From Lepidurus packardi (lineage: Eukaryota; Arthropoda; Branchiopoda; Notostraca; Triopsidae), in assembly GCA_023053545.1 (NCBI GenBank), contig JAKZAN010000004.1, positions 4,650,001-4,714,000 on the forward strand: a DNA stretch of 64,000 nucleotides. Direction: 5' to 3'. A model generated the notes under the pieces. That model saw only the letters and a list, made by a program, of their open reading frames with translations, made no database searches and had not been told where the DNA came from. The position numbers and the translations under genes were made by a program. Positions within the stretch are counted from its first letter, which is position 1. Every line of letters starts with the position of its first letter. Shown here piece by piece: positions 60,901 to 64,000 of this stretch.

Positions 60901-63554
60901 AGAGGACGATTTCAATTGTTGCATCTCTGATTCTTGCATTGAAAGCTACTATATGTGCCTAGATCAGGGAGTAACTGGGAGCGTATTGGTCTGAATGGGT
61001 AAAATGGAGAATTTCATAGACTACTCCCCTGTACATGATTAGGTCTTAAACGATTAATTCGATCAGTCTGCAATTTCGCCAAAGAAAATGCTTGCAAGAT
61101 TCTCCAAAGCGATTCGACGTTCTCGGCTAAATTTGTACGGTATATAGAAGAGTTTGACATACTAAAACCACATTACATTGACTCCGCCCCTGTCTGGGTT
61201 CCAAACTCGTCAGCTTCTAAACTATTCATTCTATCCTTGGCAAATTTGAGGTAAGGAAGTGTAATAAGAAGAAGCGTTACAGGAATTGACTTCCAAACTT
61301 TAGCTACACATAAACAGTATAATTGACTAAGGTCAATCACTCAATCCGCCCCCTTTGAGGATTCATTCTACATTCGATTTCAACCAAATTTTATATAATA
61401 CATTATAGTAAGTGTATGATGTAACGGAAATAATTTCGTAATTATTTAGCGGCTGGAAAAGGTTAGAAATATAAATCACGGGCTAAATTTGAAGGTTCCT
61501 TTTTCACGTTCGTTAAAACGCTAAGGGTATAATGTATATATACTCTAGTCGTTGTTGTAAGGCCACTTTGAAGCTAAGGTTTTGGGGTCTTTATAGACTG
61601 TCTTTTATGGGAAGTTTCTGTCTCTTTTTGAGGGGAGAAACAAGCATGGACACGCACTCGCTCGTTCCTTGATTTGTTTTTCCTTATTTTATGGTGACTG
61701 TCCCACCATATGCTGGCAAAGTTTTGGGTGGCGGCTATATTGGCTGATATGGCTTGCGAGTCACACACTCTTTGGGGGGTTATATAGGGTGTATATAGCC
61801 TATACAAGAGAGCTCGTGGTCTTTATTAAAAGAACGTACACACGTCCACACACATACAAATGACAAAAATTGCCAGGAAAACATTACAACTACTCGATCA
61901 ATATCCTCACATCCTTTATGTCTTCAAATATATAAATAGTCTTAAGTCTCTAATACTTCTTGCTGTCTTATATACTTACATTTCTGCCCCAGTAAGGACA
62001 GAAATTTAGCTCCCAATTGCAAACATGCTTATGGTCAATTGAAAACTGTGGCTGAGTTTTTATAAAGTTTGAAGATTTCAAAGTCAATAAAATCGTTGAC
62101 AATAACAGAAAGGTGGAAAAAGGGCACTTGTCCACCTCAGCATTTCTCTCTTTTCTCTCTCTTTTTTCCTTCTTTTTCTTCACTGTTGAACTCACCCCAG
62201 GCAGGAAAAGAGCGTTATTTCTGCTCGATTTGCCCCTTACTTTACTTACTACCTTTTTCTATTTTCTCTCCCGGCGAAACCCAAAAGCTTTTAATTCCAT
62301 TTCTTTTCCAACCGTTTTATATTCACCCGCAACCCAAATTTGTATGAGGATCTCTCAACTTGCTTTCACTCGCTCCCAATATACATATAAAAAGGAAATG
62401 TCTCAAGTAGTCTTTTGTAACGGAAAAGTGTTCAGACATCAGCCCGTAAATCTTACTGTAAAAAAGGGGAAGGAAAAAATGGGCCTAGGTGCTATATACG
62501 AAACATTTTGGATCCCTCCAAAATCCTGCCCAAATCCTCCAGCAGAACCCAATTCAAGTTTTCAAAGAATTTCCGTGAAGGAAGACGTGCTCTAATACAT
62601 AGTACCAGGCTGGAAGAAGCCAACGAGAGAGGAAAAGAGAGAGAGAGAGGAGACCTCAGGTGTAGAGAGAGACAGATTTTTTTCCTCCTCTAAATAGCAT
62701 TAATTCAAGGAAGATCTTAAGGAAGGGTAAGCAGCATCCTGCTCTTTAAGTTTTTTCCTAGGAACTTCCCCATTTTTTCCTATGTCAGCCTCTTAAGTGT
62801 TTCTCGTAAGAGATAGAATGGAGGAAAACAGCCAGGCAAGCAATTTTCCCGCCCAAAAAGAGGCGGGCATGTTCCTGCCCCCGGGCCTATGTTCGGCAGC
62901 CTAAAAGGGCAGTCCATCCCCTCCTTTGGCTGATAAAGGTGATAAGCCACCAGCTGGCGCCCAACAGGGCACACTACCAGGAAACCCACACAATGCTCCC
63001 AAATAATCTTCTAGCGGCATTTCCTTATTTTCTGTAGACTTTTTTTCAAGCAAGTAAAAGCACAGATAGAGTCAACTGACACAATGCACACTTCAAAAAT
63101 GATGTGGGGATTCTCCCCTACGCTCTATCGGCCACGTTCTGTTGACTCAGGCGCCCTCTCCTTCCTCCCGTGCAAAGCGATACGGGGCTAAGTTAGCGTC
63201 AATTAAAGAGATGAGGTTTGAATTTGCATGCGTTCGTCGTTGAATCCATTGGCTGCCAACAGTCGCGTTTTGGGAATATGAAACAGAAGGGAAAGTAGTT
63301 GGTAGTTTTGGCGCTGGTAATAGTCGTTGGGGGTAATTAGACATAACGGAACCCTCATGTGACGTCATGATAGTAATTTTTTTTTTCCTTTTTGTTTTAA
63401 AAGGTTTTGTTGTGTGCAGCTGTCTTGGGCAGATTAATGAAGTCGTAATCCAATCTCAGGTTTCTTTTTTTCGTCATTGGTGGGAAATTATGATTGCAGT
63501 GCGGGGGTAAGGGTGAAATTGATTAATTGAGTGAGGAAGATTGATGGGAATTTG

Positions 63555-63601
63555 ATGGCGGAAGATCAACAACTCCTTAACGTCATAAGTCGCGACGCGA
63601 G
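63555..63601 (+). other. Possible first coding exon at the window edge
   Basis: ATGGCGGAAGATCAACAACT opens a frame MAEDQQLLNVISRDAR that ends at GCGAG followed by GTAAAAG, a fair splice donor. Without splicing the frame stops at once at the TAA inside the donor. No downstream exon could be joined inside the window. Weak candidate. Confidence 0.2.
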
Positions 63602-63617
63602 GTAAAAGCTTTTCGTT

Positions 63618-63770
63618 TTATTTTGTTGATTTTGTGCTTCCCAGGACCGATTTCTGTTTTTCAGGTGGATTATAGCTTTCTGAACCACTTTCAATGGTCG
63701 GATTGTGGGTTTCTGCAAGGAAGTTACAAATGTTTTCCAATAAATCTCGCAGTTCTTGTGCGAATGGCAT
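63618..63770 (-). other. Short minus-strand open frame (50 codons)
   Basis: The frame begins in a good context (AAACATGCC) and encodes MPFAQELRDLLENICNFLAE followed by a polar C-terminal half. The N-terminal half could form an amphipathic helix. No homologue is recognised. It runs towards the plus-strand candidate at 63555, so at most one of the two is likely to be real. Confidence 0.2.
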
Positions 63771-64000
63771 GTTTATTTTAGCAGCGTAGCGTTATGGAAC
63801 ATGAGAGAGCGGCATTAAACGAAGGGTTTAGGAATGTAAGTTAGGCTTAACAGTATAAGTCTCGCTTTATAAGAACCGAACATTGATCGGCTGAACGACA
63901 CCGACGCATTTGTTGAACATTTTCGGTCTCTACTTTTTTCTTGTACGGTCTCGGAGTTTCCGGACTAAGGTGGTCTGCTATACTTGACCTCATAATTCCA
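63771..64000. other. Window edge, nothing identified
   Basis: The final 230 bases have mixed composition and no long frame, repeat or RNA gene that I can recognise. Confidence 0.5.

Larger units (their letters stand above)
51926..63554. other. Gene-free DNA, distal part of the desert
   Basis: No confident gene. It includes an exon-like segment at 56.45-56.65 kb, a possible pogo-end fragment at 57.8 kb, a hairpin at 57.6 kb and purine- or pyrimidine-rich tracts (59.3, 62.15, 62.65 kb). The CTGCAG/AGAAAT relics that mark 19-50 kb are much sparser here. Confidence 0.5.

Noticed and set aside
62113-62595. 160-codon plus-strand frame
   Set aside because: Its first third is a translated CT-rich tract; the rest has no recognisable features and a second frame is open over the same DNA.

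Overview
The window is eukaryotic, animal and almost certainly arthropod nuclear DNA. Spliceosomal introns with GT-AG borders, long dinucleotide microsatellites, miniature DNA transposons of pogo/Tc1 type and a Kekkon-type LRR-Ig receptor all point that way. The species cannot be fixed from the sequence. The gene set (Kekkon-like, Jupiter/HN1-like and a pair of MMACHC genes) would fit a non-dipteran arthropod such as a springtail, crustacean or chelicerate; that narrower statement is inference.

Layout. 1-3.69 kb: upstream DNA with a long (TC)n tract and no supported gene. 3.69-5.7 kb: a plus-strand Jupiter/HN1 (JPT1) homologue of four coding exons and 159 residues, with a TATA box. 5.5-8.57 kb: two head-to-tail MMACHC (cobalamin-processing) genes on the minus strand, each of five exons with identical phase-0 intron positions, giving 250 and 246 residues. 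The Jupiter gene and the first MMACHC gene converge and their 3' ends probably overlap. 8.57-10.5 kb: mostly non-coding, with one orphan exon-like segment and homopolymer runs. 10.54-13.30 kb: a minus-strand, single-exon coding region for a 918-residue Kekkon-like LRR-Ig transmembrane protein, preceded by a 5'UTR splice acceptor. 13.36-64 kb: about 50 kb with no confident gene, which may be the first intron and regulatory landscape of the Kekkon-like gene, since its upstream 5' exon has to lie in that direction.

The desert is not featureless. It holds two copies of one pogo-like MITE family in opposite orientation 30 kb apart, a second intact 178-bp MITE with 27-bp terminal inverted repeats, a possible short pogo-end fragment, a (GA)n tract, a G-quadruplex-like run, adjacent perfect hairpins, and a striking dispersed palindrome TTTCTGCAGAAA. 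At 39.06-39.43 kb the palindrome resolves into a degenerate tandem array of about 21-22 bp (core CTGCAGAAATAYCGA). The scattered copies elsewhere may be relics of that same satellite. A few exon-like islands (40.56, 56.45 and 63.56-63.77 kb) are given as weak candidates only.

The genes do not form one pathway. MMACHC acts in cytosolic vitamin B12 processing, Jupiter is a microtubule-associated protein, and Kekkon proteins are neural or epithelial membrane receptors and modulators. No bacterial, viral or CRISPR-type system is present.
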